A DNA stretch of 64,000 nt from Nitrososphaerales archaeon (GTDB lineage: Archaea > Thermoproteota > Nitrososphaeria > Nitrososphaerales > CADDZS01): positions 1-64,000 of the forward strand of contig JASHOD010000053.1 in assembly GCA_030041295.1 (NCBI GenBank), given 5' to 3'. Every line of letters starts with the position of its first letter. The first letter of the stretch is position 1. Shown here in pieces: positions 16,780 to 26,398 of the stretch. A program made the translations under genes and the position numbers. Under the pieces are notes generated by a model. It was given only the letters and a program-made list of their open reading frames with translations, ran no database searches and was not told the DNA's origin.

Positions 16780-18414
16780 CTAGGCTGGATTTGGTCTGGC
16801 AGAGGCGAGTTTCAGGGATTTATCTTCCAGCTCTTTGTTAAACTTTGAAGATTCCCCTAGTCGAAACTCATCATGTAATGCGATGACGGCCCTAGTTCTA
16901 TCCTTTGCTTTCACAACAAAGGAGATATTAATTTCAGATGAGCCTTGAGCTATCATACGTATATTGATGCCTTGATTTGCGACTGCCGTAAAAACCCTTC
17001 CCGCAACACCGGGTATTCCGATCATACCTCTCCCTAAGACGCCGATCACTGCAACATCGTCTTCATAGTCGACTCTTGCAAAGGCGGAACTTCTTTTTTT
17101 GGAGTGGTCTCGGATCGGAGATGTCGTCATGACTGAGTTCAACTTTTCCGAATATTCTTCATCTACCTCTTCCTCCTGAAGTAGTCGTTCTCTCAAAGTG
17201 CGCACGACTTGAGTGAGACGATCCTTTTTAATTATGATTGACACATTGCTTTCGGAAACTGACTGTGAAATCATCAGGAGACTCACTTGAAGCTCCTTAA
17301 GAATATCAAAAATAGCTAGGGCGGTGCCCGGTTGCCCAACTATTCTTGCTCCGCTGATTGTTACTATCGCGACATCCGACAGTGAACCGATACACTTGAC
17401 TCCAGTGCTCTCCTCGTCGTTCTCTCCGTTTCCAATCAAACCCGGTGCGACAATCAGAGTACCTTCTGATTTTGGATTGAAGGTGTTTTTGATTCGAACA
17501 GGAATCTCCTTCTTTGCCACAGGCTCGAGAGCCCGTGGTTGCATTGCTTTCGCCCCAAAAGCGCTCATTTCCATAGCTTCAAGGTATGTGATTTGTTTCA
17601 CTATTCTCGCATCTTTGACGAGCCTTGGATCGGCCGTCATTATCCCATCCACATCCGTCCAAAGATATACCTCCTTGGCCCCTATCGCAGTTGCGATCAA
17701 TGAAGCAGTGTAATCTGATCCTCCGCGCCCTAGAGTAATCATTTCATTTGTACGAAATGTACTTGCAATAAAACCAGTAACTATCGGCGTCACTCCAGCA
17801 GAAAGTAATGGAACCATCTTCTTCCTGAGATTCTCTCCGGTTATTCTCTGGATAGGCTCTGCAGATCCAAAATTTTCGTCGGTGACAATGCCCGCTTGTC
17901 CTCCCGTAAGATACTCTGCCCTCAATTCATCGGAGGAAAGGAGATTTGACATTATCAATGTGGAAAGTTGCTCTCCGAAGGATAGAATGAAATCAATCGT
18001 TCTTGAACTCGTATCTCTTACTAACGAAATACCGTACAGCACTTTCTCGAGTTCATTGAGTTTGCTTTCTAGAAATTCGCATGTTCCCTTGAAGAACAGT
18101 GGATTTGTTATCGTTCTCGAAATAGTGGAAAGGTGTACCTTTTTGATCTCCAAAAGAACTGCTCTCGCTTCTTCGAATTTGCCTTCCTTCGCAAGATTAA
18201 TCGCTTTCAGAAGATGATCGGTCGTATCTCCCATCGCGGAACATACGACTACGAGCAGATTGTTGTTCTTCTTTTGTTGAATATGTTCTTTGATGATAGA
18301 TTTGCACTGCAAAAACTCCTCTGAACCAGCTAGAGAAGATCCGCCGAATTTCATTACGCATGGAGCGGAATAGTCTTCTAGGCTGTCAGAGTCTCCTGTG
18401 TCTTTTATTTCCAT
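16780..18414 (-). CDS. lysC: Aspartate kinase
   Basis: A 544-residue aspartokinase. The catalytic part starts CVMKFGGSSLAGSEEF (residue about 20), with ITLGRGGSDYTASLIA and YLWTDVDGIMTADPR in the amino-acid kinase fold. Two C-terminal ACT domains follow (VAIVTISGARIVGQPG and VAVIGVLGRGMIGIPG), so feedback inhibition by Lys or Thr is likely. It is longer than the usual 450-470 residues because of a 20-residue lead, a longer inter-ACT linker (residues about 420-450) and a tail. Pairs with asd downstream and is divergent from ilvD, 132 nt away. Confidence 0.96.
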   Translation of the reverse strand: MEIKDTGDSDSLEDYSAPCVMKFGGSSLAGSEEFLQCKSIIKEHIQQKKNNNLLVVVCSAMGDTTDHLLKAINLAKEGKFEEARAVLLEIKKVHLSTISRTITNPLFFKGTCEFLESKLNELEKVLYGISLVRDTSSRTIDFILSFGEQLSTLIMSNLLSSDELRAEYLTGGQAGIVTDENFGSAEPIQRITGENLRKKMVPLLSAGVTPIVTGFIASTFRTNEMITLGRGGSDYTASLIATAIGAKEVYLWTDVDGIMTADPRLVKDARIVKQITYLEAMEMSAFGAKAMQPRALEPVAKKEIPVRIKNTFNPKSEGTLIVAPGLIGNGENDEESTGVKCIGSLSDVAIVTISGARIVGQPGTALAIFDILKELQVSLLMISQSVSESNVSIIIKKDRLTQVVRTLRERLLQEEEVDEEYSEKLNSVMTTSPIRDHSKKRSSAFARVDYEDDVAVIGVLGRGMIGIPGVAGRVFTAVANQGINIRMIAQGSSEINISFVVKAKDRTRAVIALHDEFRLGESSKFNKELEDKSLKLASARPNPA

Positions 18415-18546
18415 TCCACTGTTCGTCCTTGTTGCTTTTCTTTTGAAAAATCTGGTTTCGGAATAAGCACTTCCGTGATTTAGGCTTGTAAGTCTTTGGC
18501 GAGGCTATGAATTATTTTGAGATAAGGCTGTAAATCGTTTTAAAGC

Positions 18547-20304
18547 GTGGCCCATTCAACCAAGAAAAGCATCCGCAAAAAAGTGAGTTATTGGAAATTG
18601 CCTGCAAAAGACGGAGGAAGGGAAATTCAAATAAGAAGAAGCGCGGACGTACTTCAAGGAACAAAGAACTCCCCGCACAGGTCTTACTACAAAGCTATGG
18701 GGTTGTCTGACGCTGACCTAACAAGACCTCTAATCGGCATCGCTAACACGTGGAACGAAGCAACACCATGTAACGTTCACCTCGATGCTCTCGCAAAGAA
18801 AGGAGCAGAGGGCGTCATTGCTGCCGGAGCGACTCCGCGAGAGTTTGTCACTATCGCCGTAAGCGACGGGATAGCGATGGGCACAGAGGGAATGAAAGCA
18901 TCTCTGGTCAGCCGAGAAATAATCGCCGATTCGGTCGAGCTGATGGTAAGAGCACACGAATACGACGCTTTCATGGGTATAGCAGGGTGCGACAAGAGCC
19001 TGCCTGGAATGATCATCGCGATGGCACGCCTGAATGTTCCTTCCGCTTTTGTTTATGGAGGAACTATTCTTCCGGGTTCTTGCAACGGACGAGATATTAC
19101 GATTCAAGATGTGTTCGAAGCTGTCGGTGCATACGAAGCTGGAAAGATCAGCTCTGAAGAACTGAAAGAGATTGAAAACTCTGCCTGCCCAGGCCCGGGG
19201 TCGTGTGCCGGTCTCTACACGGCGAACACAATGGCTTCATTGAGTGAAGCTCTTGGCGTGGCACTTCCAGGAAGCGCTTGCCCGCCCGCAGTTGACGCGC
19301 GTAGAGCTCAAGCGGTGTATGAGACTGGTAAAGCGACGGTGAATGCGTTAGAAATAGATCTTAGACCCCGCGACATTCTGACGTTTGAAGCCTTTGAAAA
19401 TGCAATAACGGTTCTGCAAGCTATTGGCGGATCGACGAACGCAATCTTGCATCTACTCGCGATTTCGAAGGAAGCAGGAGTGAATCTAACACTGAATGAC
19501 TTTGAAAGAATTCGAAAAAAAGTTCCGCACATTGCTGACTTGAGACCAGGAGGAAAATATGTAATGTCAGATCTTGATCGAGCAGGCGGCGTTCCATTGA
19601 TAATGAAAAAGTTGCTTGATAGGAAGATGCTTCATCCAAATGCTCTTACTATCAGTGGAAGAACTATTGAACAAAATCTGAACATTTTTAATTTCAAAGA
19701 GCAGCAAGAAGTTGTCCGACCCTTTGAGTCGGCTCTTAATCCAATTGGAACAGATGTGATTCTTTATGGATCACTTGCACCTGAAGGGGCGGTAGTGAAA
19801 ATTGCGAGTATAGGAACAACTTCGTTCAAGGGAACAGCGAAAGTATTTGATCGCGAGGAAGACGCGTTTGACGCAGTGTCGAAGAAGAACGTAATCAAAG
19901 ACGGGGACGTTGTAGTAATTCGATACGAAGGACCAAAGGGAGGTCCAGGAATGAGAGAGATGCTCGCAGTGACTGCTGCGATCGTGGGACAGGGCCTCGG
20001 TCATAAAGTCGCACTGGTGACGGATGGTAGGTTCTCTGGTGCGACGCGCGGCCTCATGGTGGGCCACGTATGTCCAGAAGCAATGGCGGGTGGACCACTG
20101 GCTCTCGTGAAAGATGGCGATGAAATCGAGATTAACACTTTGGAGGGCAGGCTTGATCTCGTTTCTGTTTCAAGGACCGAGCTCGAAGAAAGAAAGGGAA
20201 AATGGAAACCCCCAGAGGCAAAGTACAAGTGGGGAGCTCTCGCGAAATATGCTTCCCTTGTGGGCCCTGCCTCCGAAGGCGCAGTTTGCAGACCGCTCGC
20301 ATAG
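18547..20304 (+). CDS. ilvD: Dihydroxy-acid dehydratase
   Basis: A 585-residue IlvD/Edd-family Fe-S dehydratase that makes the 2-oxo acid precursors of Val, Leu and Ile. The three cluster cysteines are in [23 protein letters not shown] and [13 protein letters not shown]. The C-terminal [15 protein letters not shown] and VGHVCPEA complete the signature. The GTG start gives about 40 residues before the usual N-terminus, and there is no alternative start before the conserved [12 protein letters not shown]. It stands apart from the other ilv genes, convergent with thrC and divergent from lysC. Confidence 0.97.
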   Translation: MAHSTKKSIRKKVSYWKLPAKDGGREIQIRRSADVLQGTKNSPHRSYYKAMGLSDADLTRPLIGIANTWNEATPCNVHLDALAKKGAEGVIAAGATPREFVTIAVSDGIAMGTEGMKASLVSREIIADSVELMVRAHEYDAFMGIAGCDKSLPGMIIAMARLNVPSAFVYGGTILPGSCNGRDITIQDVFEAVGAYEAGKISSEELKEIENSACPGPGSCAGLYTANTMASLSEALGVALPGSACPPAVDARRAQAVYETGKATVNALEIDLRPRDILTFEAFENAITVLQAIGGSTNAILHLLAISKEAGVNLTLNDFERIRKKVPHIADLRPGGKYVMSDLDRAGGVPLIMKKLLDRKMLHPNALTISGRTIEQNLNIFNFKEQQEVVRPFESALNPIGTDVILYGSLAPEGAVVKIASIGTTSFKGTAKVFDREEDAFDAVSKKNVIKDGDVVVIRYEGPKGGPGMREMLAVTAAIVGQGLGHKVALVTDGRFSGATRGLMVGHVCPEAMAGGPLALVKDGDEIEINTLEGRLDLVSVSRTELEERKGKWKPPEAKYKWGALAKYASLVGPASEGAVCRPLA

Positions 20305-20387
20305 TGGATGACTCTGAGCATACTCGTGAGGGATTCTCATTGTTTCATGGAAGAACCGAAAAACCGACAGAGTGCCTGCAATGCCTT

Positions 20388-21485
20388 CTAGTCGTATCTT
20401 TGTCCAGTTATGATGACAACACTCGTTTCTCCTTCAGGAATTGATTTTCTTAGTAAGAGTTCATACGTAGCGTAGGAAAGAGCTCCTGCAGCCTCGGCTT
20501 TGATACCGTCCTCCTGAAGGAATATTGACTCCTGTCCTTTTGAAACTGGCTCTTCGTCCAAACTTAGCAAAGCTCCACGCGTGTCGCGGATGATTTTGAA
20601 TGCTGTGGTCAGATCTCCAGGCCGACTGACTCCAAGGGCGCTAACTTTAGGATGGAGGTACTCGGGTACTACTGCCCCGTAGATTCTCGGAATCTCGCTT
20701 ATAAATTCCATCTTTTTTAATTCGTCAAAAGCCTTCCAAATCGCGCATAGTAAAGTTCCATTGCCTACGGGTACAATGATATTGTTTGGAACCTTGCATC
20801 CCAGCTGGGCGTAGATTTCGTAGCCAATTGTCTTGCATCCTTCGATTCGAAGCGTCGTATCTCCGATCCACAATCTTCTACTTCTTTGTGGTACGTTTCT
20901 ATGCTTTTCAAATTCTTCTCGAACATGATTTTGTTGCACATCGTACCCGCCGTCTCTTTCGGAGCATTCCAAGCAACGACGGACGCCGTTTAGAGAATCC
21001 AAACCAAAATTTCTCATCCTCTGCAACTTGGTCTTGTTGATGTTCTTCGACACGTGAAGAACGAGTGGTAAATGCAGAGCATCAGCATAATACGTCGCGG
21101 AAATTGCCATATTCCCCGTCGAAGCTAAATGAAGAGCATCATCATTAGATTCGTAACTTCTAGAAAGGCCAATCTCGTGTGCTTTTGAGAATTCGCAAAT
21201 CGTTCCCATGTCTTTGAACGAACCAGTGGGATTTTGGAATTCGCATTTCAAGAACAAATTCGAATATCTGTTACTTCTTCTAAGCTCAGTAGATCCCGGA
21301 AGCCTGGTTCCATTCGTCGAAAGGACTCTTGATACTTCGTATAATGTCTCTTCTCCCACCGGCAACAATCCGGAGATTTGAAAGAAAAGAGGAAGAGATG
21401 ATGAATCTCCGGAGGAAAGCGAATCTAAAGCCATCCTGATTTGCGATTTGATCGAAACTAGACCGTAATCATAGTTCACGTGCAT
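20388..21485 (-). CDS. thrC: Threonine synthase (N-terminus probably extends upstream)
   Basis: A fold-type II PLP enzyme converting O-phosphohomoserine to threonine. The PLP Lys is in NPTGSFKDMGT, the substrate loop is ASTGNMAISATYYAD, and IIVPVGNGTLLCAIW binds the cofactor phosphate. From the ATG at 21485 the protein lacks the zinc ribbon usual in archaeal ThrC, yet the frame continues upstream and encodes it: CFYCGN about 28 codons up and CDTCRAN just before the ATG. No ATG, GTG or TTG precedes that ribbon in frame. ATA at 21581-21579, or a one-base shift from an ATG at 21592, could supply the start. Last gene of the ilvB-thrC run. Confidence 0.88.
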   Translation of the reverse strand: MHVNYDYGLVSIKSQIRMALDSLSSGDSSSLPLFFQISGLLPVGEETLYEVSRVLSTNGTRLPGSTELRRSNRYSNLFLKCEFQNPTGSFKDMGTICEFSKAHEIGLSRSYESNDDALHLASTGNMAISATYYADALHLPLVLHVSKNINKTKLQRMRNFGLDSLNGVRRCLECSERDGGYDVQQNHVREEFEKHRNVPQRSRRLWIGDTTLRIEGCKTIGYEIYAQLGCKVPNNIIVPVGNGTLLCAIWKAFDELKKMEFISEIPRIYGAVVPEYLHPKVSALGVSRPGDLTTAFKIIRDTRGALLSLDEEPVSKGQESIFLQEDGIKAEAAGALSYATYELLLRKSIPEGETSVVIITGQRYD

Positions 21486-21651
21486 ATTTGCCCTGCATGT
21501 ATCGCACTCTGTGTGCCAACTTCTCCTTACAGCTTCCTCGGACGTAATCGAGTTGCCGCAGTAAAAACAAACTAAACTTATCGAATTTCCATTTCCGCTT
21601 TTTCCCCTTTTTTATTTTCTCGTTTTTGTTTGTACTATTGTTACTCTTATC

Positions 21652-22542
21652 TCAAGCACGTTTGTATGAGCCGAGAATTTTGAGCTCAATGGTTCGTTCC
21701 TTTAATTCATCAAGAGCATTACGGCAATTTTCATCTTTCTCATGCCCTTCGAAATCCACATAGAAATAATATTCCCAAGGGCGAGATTTCATCGGTCTAG
21801 ATTCAATCTTTGTCAAGTTGATTTTTCGTGAGGAAAGAGTCGAGAGTGAATCGACAAGAGATCCAGGTTTATGCTCAGTCGAGAAAATGATCGAAGTCCG
21901 ATAATCGTTCGCTTCGCTGTTTACGAGAACAGGCGATGATGCATTCGAAGTGATCACTATGAACCTCGTTTGATTTGAGTGATCGTCTTCGATATGGCGA
22001 GCTAAAATCTGCAGACCGTAAATTTCTGCCGCCAATTCGCTCGCTATCGCCGCGGTATCCTCGAGATTTTCATCTCTGATCATCTTAGCGGCACCAGCAG
22101 TATCGTAAACTGGGATCTGTTCCCAGTCATGCGCGTCAAGATACTCTTTGCATTGTGCTATTGCCTGCGGATGCGAAATTACTCTTCTAATCTTAGAAAT
22201 GGAAGAACAATTCTCGTGAGCGATTAATGCATGGGAGATTGGAATTCTTACTTCCCCAACTATTCTCACATTATTTGATAGAAGAAGAAGGTCCAAAGTT
22301 TCGCCGATGGTTCCAGCCAAACTATTTTCTATTGGGACAACGGCGTAATCTGCTCTCGATCCTTCACGTACGAGATTTTGAAAGACTTGTCTCAGTGTGG
22401 GAAGTGGCAAGACCTCATTTACATTGTCTCTTCCGAAGAATGCGTAGATTGCGCTCTGACTGTATGCCCCGATCTCTCCTTGGAAAGCAATTGAGTACTT
22501 GCTCGTATAACCGGGTCTAGTCGACGTTTGCAATACGCTCAA
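21652..22542 (-). CDS. pheA: Prephenate dehydratase
   Basis: A 296-residue enzyme that converts prephenate to phenylpyruvate. The PDT domain starts IAFQGEIGAYSQSA and includes VPIENSLAGTIGETLD and the catalytic NQTRFIVI (TRF motif). An ACT domain follows (FSTEHKPGSLVDSL, then LTKIESRPMK), whose ESRP motif binds phenylalanine, so feedback inhibition is expected. There is no fused chorismate mutase; that activity is on TyrA at 41.7 kb. Its TTG start overlaps the leuD stop by 4 nt (TTGA), so it is translationally coupled to the leucine genes. Confidence 0.95.
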   Translation of the reverse strand: MSVLQTSTRPGYTSKYSIAFQGEIGAYSQSAIYAFFGRDNVNEVLPLPTLRQVFQNLVREGSRADYAVVPIENSLAGTIGETLDLLLLSNNVRIVGEVRIPISHALIAHENCSSISKIRRVISHPQAIAQCKEYLDAHDWEQIPVYDTAGAAKMIRDENLEDTAAIASELAAEIYGLQILARHIEDDHSNQTRFIVITSNASSPVLVNSEANDYRTSIIFSTEHKPGSLVDSLSTLSSRKINLTKIESRPMKSRPWEYYFYVDFEGHEKDENCRNALDELKERTIELKILGSYKRA

Positions 22543-23096
22543 ACTATTACTTGCAACCTCTTTCGGAGCCTTTCCTTGACCAAGGTGATACGGTCTTGCG
22601 AAAGTAGAGTCTGCCTATCTTCTTTTGACATTGAAATCTTTAATTCAAGTTCAGATCCGCGTTTCTTGATCGTCAGATCCTCTAGGTTGATCAAGAGATC
22701 GTCACCGACATCTAGATCCCCAGTTTTTGCAACGAGTAGAGCTGGAAAACCGTTGTTGATTGAATTCCGGTAGAAAATATCTGGAAATGACTCTGCGATT
22801 ACAGCTTTGACATTGTTGTACTTGATTGCATAAACTGCCTGCTCGCGACTGGATCCGCAACCAAAATTCTGTCCCGCGACAACGATGTTTTCATTTGAGG
22901 CTTGGCATTTGGTCACGAAGGAAGGGTCGTAACGCTCGAAAGCATGTTCGGCAAAGTAGCTTTTCTTCCAAGCCTCTTGAAGAAGATAGGCTGGGATAAT
23001 GTAATCCGTATTGATGTCGTTTCCGAATTTGACCGTGACTTTGCCAGTAAAGGAAGGTTGATTTGAAATGCTACCCGATATGGATTTTTCTTGCAT
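22539..23096 (-). CDS. leuD: 3-isopropylmalate dehydratase small subunit
   Basis: The swivelling subunit of the LeuCD isomerase. The signature GQNFGCGSSREQAVYA is intact, and KFGNDINTDYIIPAYLL opens the domain. I place the start at the ATG at 23096 (MQEKSISG), five bases after the leuC stop; an in-frame ATG at 23126 lies inside leuC. A strong purine-rich AGGAGGT (23118-23112) lies upstream within the last codons of leuC. About 186 residues, slightly long for the family (160-170). May also act in the methylmalate steps of isoleucine synthesis. Confidence 0.94.
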   Translation of the reverse strand: MQEKSISGSISNQPSFTGKVTVKFGNDINTDYIIPAYLLQEAWKKSYFAEHAFERYDPSFVTKCQASNENIVVAGQNFGCGSSREQAVYAIKYNNVKAVIAESFPDIFYRNSINNGFPALLVAKTGDLDVGDDLLINLEDLTIKKRGSELELKISMSKEDRQTLLSQDRITLVKERLRKRLQVIV

Positions 23097-23100
23097 CTTG

Positions 23101-24429
23101 CTAATTATAGTACCTCCTAGGATCAACTATCTTCCCTTCAATGGCACAAGCGGCCGCAGTCGCGGGGGACGCTAGATAGATCATTGCCTCTGGTGAGCCC
23201 ATTCTCCCCTTGTAATTTCGATTAGAAGTGCTCACACAAACATCTCCCGACGAGAGAACTCCCATATGCTTTCCAAAACAGGGGCCGCAATTTGACGATT
23301 CTATGTTTGCTCCTGCTTCAGCAAAAATTTCTAGGACTCCCGATTTCATCGCCCAATTGTAGACACTTCTTGATGCTGGTATGACAATCAAATTGACACC
23401 AGGGTGCACCTTTCTTCCCTTGAGAATTTGGCTAGCCTCAAATAGATCTGAGTGCCGTCCGTTTGTGCAAGAGCCAATGAAGACCACGTTGACCTCGGCT
23501 CCATTCACATCGTCTACTGGTTTAACATTTGCAGGCGAGTGAGGCAGAGCGATTTGAGGATCTAGTTTTGAAGCTTCTACCTCAGTCGCTCGGGCAAAAT
23601 TAGAATCTTCGTCTGTTCTTAATCTAGAAATTTGGGAGCAACATGATTTGATTCGCTCGGAGAGTTCCGGATGCTTTCTAGTCACTTCTTGTAAGAAATC
23701 AATTGTAATCTGATTTGGGTTTACAATTCCAGTTCTTGCTCCCATCTCTACGGACATATTGCAAATCGTAAAGCGACCGTCCATCCCCATTTTTTCGATT
23801 GCGTCTCCTGAGTACTCTGCTACCATCCTTGAACAACCGCTTTCACTCATTTGTCCCAAAATGTAAAGTACCAAATCCTTCGCAGAACACCCCTTCTTGA
23901 ATTTACCATTTACTTTGAATTGATGCGTCCCAGGAACAACAAAATCATAAATCTCTCCAAGAGCTAAAGCATATTCTGCTTCTGTCGTTCCAATTCCAAA
24001 TCCTAGTGCTCCGACTGCGCCAACCGTGTCGGTATGGCTATCGGTTGCAACAACTATCTCGCCAGGAAGAACAAACCCTTCTTCGGTTACAACTGTATGC
24101 TCGATCCCATCCCCCTCCTTGTACATCTTGAGTCCTTCTTCTGCTGCAAACTCTTTCATCAAATTGATTCCCTTGGCTACCATGATCGAGCAAGAAGGAA
24201 CCGTATGATCAGGAATCATGGCAACGCGAGATGGATCAAATACTCTCTGGACTTTCGTCTCTAGCTTCTGAAGCTGTTGGTCTCCGCTCCCCTTGTGTTG
24301 GTTGACGGAATACTCGTTGAATATAGGCTCAAAATCTTCTTTAAAGCTAGAAATTGCCGGCGGTGCAATTACCTCGTTGAAGTAAAGCTTGTCGATCGGG
24401 AGGACATCGATAAGATCGCCTGCACTCAC
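23101..24429 (-). CDS. leuC: 3-isopropylmalate dehydratase large subunit (5' end disturbed)
   Basis: An aconitase-superfamily subunit. The 4Fe-4S ligands are Cys in FIGSCTNGRHSD and the pair in SSNCGPCFGKH, and VATDSHTDTVGAVGALGFG is the conserved active-site segment. From the GTG at 24429 the protein begins MSAGDLIDV and lacks the usual first helix. That helix is encoded in frame upstream (TIVEKIVSRAVGHK), but the only upstream start, GTG at 24510, is cut off by a TAA at 24498-24496, four codons later. Translation must begin at a rare codon, or the sequence has a local error. Length is otherwise normal. Confidence 0.92.
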   Translation of the reverse strand: MSAGDLIDVLPIDKLYFNEVIAPPAISSFKEDFEPIFNEYSVNQHKGSGDQQLQKLETKVQRVFDPSRVAMIPDHTVPSCSIMVAKGINLMKEFAAEEGLKMYKEGDGIEHTVVTEEGFVLPGEIVVATDSHTDTVGAVGALGFGIGTTEAEYALALGEIYDFVVPGTHQFKVNGKFKKGCSAKDLVLYILGQMSESGCSRMVAEYSGDAIEKMGMDGRFTICNMSVEMGARTGIVNPNQITIDFLQEVTRKHPELSERIKSCCSQISRLRTDEDSNFARATEVEASKLDPQIALPHSPANVKPVDDVNGAEVNVVFIGSCTNGRHSDLFEASQILKGRKVHPGVNLIVIPASRSVYNWAMKSGVLEIFAEAGANIESSNCGPCFGKHMGVLSSGDVCVSTSNRNYKGRMGSPEAMIYLASPATAAACAIEGKIVDPRRYYN

Positions 24430-24522
24430 TTTGTGACCAACAGCACGTGAGACTATCTTCTCGACTATGGTCTGTCCGTCGGTTGTCGTCGTATTTTATG
24501 GCACTCTCACGTTGTTGTTTTC

Positions 24523-25221
24523 TTAAGCGATTGCAACTCTCCAATCAGGAATCGCAAACCTTTCTTTCTTGTTTAGGAAAATGAGTTTGTACCTGTATCC
24601 ATCAATAAGAGCGCGAACACTTGCATCGATAACATCGTCAGAAACCGCAACTGTTGCCCAGGTAGTAGGATTGACATTTCGATTCGCATGATCGTCGACA
24701 AATTCTGTCCTTGCTATGGCGGCGGCCGCCGAACCGTTTGAGGAATCCACGATGTTTAGCGAGTATGAAACTAGCTTGATGTCTTTTGTCTCGGGGAATA
24801 CTTTGGATAGAGCTTTTCGCAAGGACAAATCAATTGCGTGAATAGGACCAACTCCCTCTGAGCTTACGGAGAAACTTCTCGAAACGGAACCATGTCCCAC
24901 TGTTCCTTCTAAGGTCGCCTTGACTTTCGCTGTCTCGTCTATTGACCTCAATGAGCTTGTTTGCCAACCCGTGATCGTAAAGGGAACTATGTTTGAACCC
25001 ATCATCTGAAGGATCAGAAGATGCACACTCGCAAGAGCTTCCTCGAAATTGTACCCGACGCCCTCAAGATCCTTCATTTTAGCGAGAGTTATTTTAGCAA
25101 GTTCCTTCGGGTTCTTTGTATACAACCCGAGCTTTGAAATTTCTTCTAAAATCGAGGGGGCATCATAGACTATACCAACCTGCCTTGTGTTGCTACTTTG
25201 AGTTTGTTCCGTAGTCTCCAA
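24523..25221 (-). CDS. Stand-alone LeuA/CimA-type allosteric domain protein
   Basis: A 232-residue protein matching only the C-terminal half of isopropylmalate/citramalate synthases. Residues about 14-75 (IVYDAPSILEEISKLGL, KMKDLEGVGYNFEEALASV) resemble the linker/communication subdomain, and about 78-220 form the LeuA_dimer regulatory domain (TAKVKATLEGTVGHGSVSRS, VGPIHAIDLSLRKALSKVFP, SSNGSAAAAIARTEF). The TIM-barrel catalytic domain is absent, and ilvC ends only 7 nt upstream, so there is no room for it. A complete LeuA is encoded at 28.6-30.1 kb in the same run. A separate regulatory subunit sensing Leu or Ile is the natural inference. Confidence 0.85.
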   Translation of the reverse strand: METTEQTQSSNTRQVGIVYDAPSILEEISKLGLYTKNPKELAKITLAKMKDLEGVGYNFEEALASVHLLILQMMGSNIVPFTITGWQTSSLRSIDETAKVKATLEGTVGHGSVSRSFSVSSEGVGPIHAIDLSLRKALSKVFPETKDIKLVSYSLNIVDSSNGSAAAAIARTEFVDDHANRNVNPTTWATVAVSDDVIDASVRALIDGYRYKLIFLNKKERFAIPDWRVAIA

Positions 25222-25228
25222 TTCCCTC

Positions 25229-26386
25229 TCAGTTCCTCTTTCCTTTGGCTGATTTTCGAGAACGCCCAGGTCGTCGTCCTTTTTGTTGTAGCCTGGACCA
25301 GCTAGGAGTCTTGCTTTTTCGCGAGTCTTCTGGCCACATCATCGCCCGAAGTTTTCGACCCGCTTGTTCAATAGGGTGGTTTTCCAGCTCTCGCAAGTAT
25401 TTTTCAAATGCCTGAGATCCCTCGTTTTGGTACGCATTCATCCAATCTTGGGCAAATTCACCAGATTGAATCCTGTCGAGCGCTTTGCGCATTCGCTCTT
25501 TTGTCTCACCTGTCATAATAGATGGCCCGACAACCAACCCGCCATATCGTGCGGTTTCGCTCACTCCTCTGTACATTCCTCCGATTCCGTAGCGCTGAAT
25601 GAGATCTACGATCAGCTTCAATTCGTGGAGGCACTCGAAATACGCTATTTCAGGTTGATATCCTCTTTCAACAAGGACTTCGAAAGCGGTTCGAATCATC
25701 CTGTCAACTCCTCCGCACAGGTCGACTTGTTCTCCAAACCAGTCGCTTTCAACTTCTTCTTTGAACGTTGTTTTGATCAAACCCGCTCTTGCACTTCCAA
25801 TTCCCTTTGCTAGCTCGAGCGTTCTCTGCCAGGCACGACCCGTGGAATCTTGCTCAACCGCGATAAGCGACGGAGTCCCAAAGCCCGAAACGTAAACTTC
25901 CCTTACTCTCTGACCAGGAGCTTTCGGAGCAATCATGAAAACATCAACATCTGACGGTGGCTTGATCCAGCCCCAGTGAACTGCAGCTCCATGAGAAAAT
26001 CCGAGTGCCTTTCCCTTGGTCACATAAGGCTCGATTTGTTTGTAGACGGAGCTTTGAGCCATGTCAGGAACCAGCATGTGGATGATGCTCGCTGTCTTGG
26101 CAGCTTCCTCAACAGGCAAAACTTTGTGGCCATCCTTCTTAGCCAAGTTCCAAGACTGACCCCCTTTCCTTAATCCAACAACGACTTTGAAACCAGAATC
26201 ACTCAGATTGCTTGCTTGAGCTCTCCCTTGGAGGCCGTAGCCAATCACGGCTATGGTTTCGTTTTTCTTTACGGTCGTGCTCTTGATGTCTTTCTCATAG
26301 AGAGCCTTTGAATCTCCTAGAGTGGTTTCATTTTTTCCTTCCAATTGTTGTTGTTTCATCATATCTAATTCCCTCTTACCCGCCAA
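25229..26386 (-). CDS. ilvC: Ketol-acid reductoisomerase
   Basis: A class I KARI (385 residues) for Val and Ile synthesis. The NADPH Rossmann motif is IGYGLQGRAQASNL, with specificity loop GLRKGGQSWNLA. GFSHGAAVHWGWIKPP and APKAPGQRVREVY follow. The Mg ligands are in the DLCGGVDRMIRTAFE and FECLHELKLIVDLI helices. It has a 20-residue N-terminal lead and an unusual basic tail of about 30 residues after MMWPE (rich in Arg, Lys and Ser). Sits between ilvE (12 nt) and the LeuA-type regulatory domain gene (7 nt). Confidence 0.96.
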   Translation of the reverse strand: MAGKRELDMMKQQQLEGKNETTLGDSKALYEKDIKSTTVKKNETIAVIGYGLQGRAQASNLSDSGFKVVVGLRKGGQSWNLAKKDGHKVLPVEEAAKTASIIHMLVPDMAQSSVYKQIEPYVTKGKALGFSHGAAVHWGWIKPPSDVDVFMIAPKAPGQRVREVYVSGFGTPSLIAVEQDSTGRAWQRTLELAKGIGSARAGLIKTTFKEEVESDWFGEQVDLCGGVDRMIRTAFEVLVERGYQPEIAYFECLHELKLIVDLIQRYGIGGMYRGVSETARYGGLVVGPSIMTGETKERMRKALDRIQSGEFAQDWMNAYQNEGSQAFEKYLRELENHPIEQAGRKLRAMMWPEDSRKSKTPSWSRLQQKGRRPGRSRKSAKGKRN

Positions 26387-26398
26387 TCCATTCGTGTT

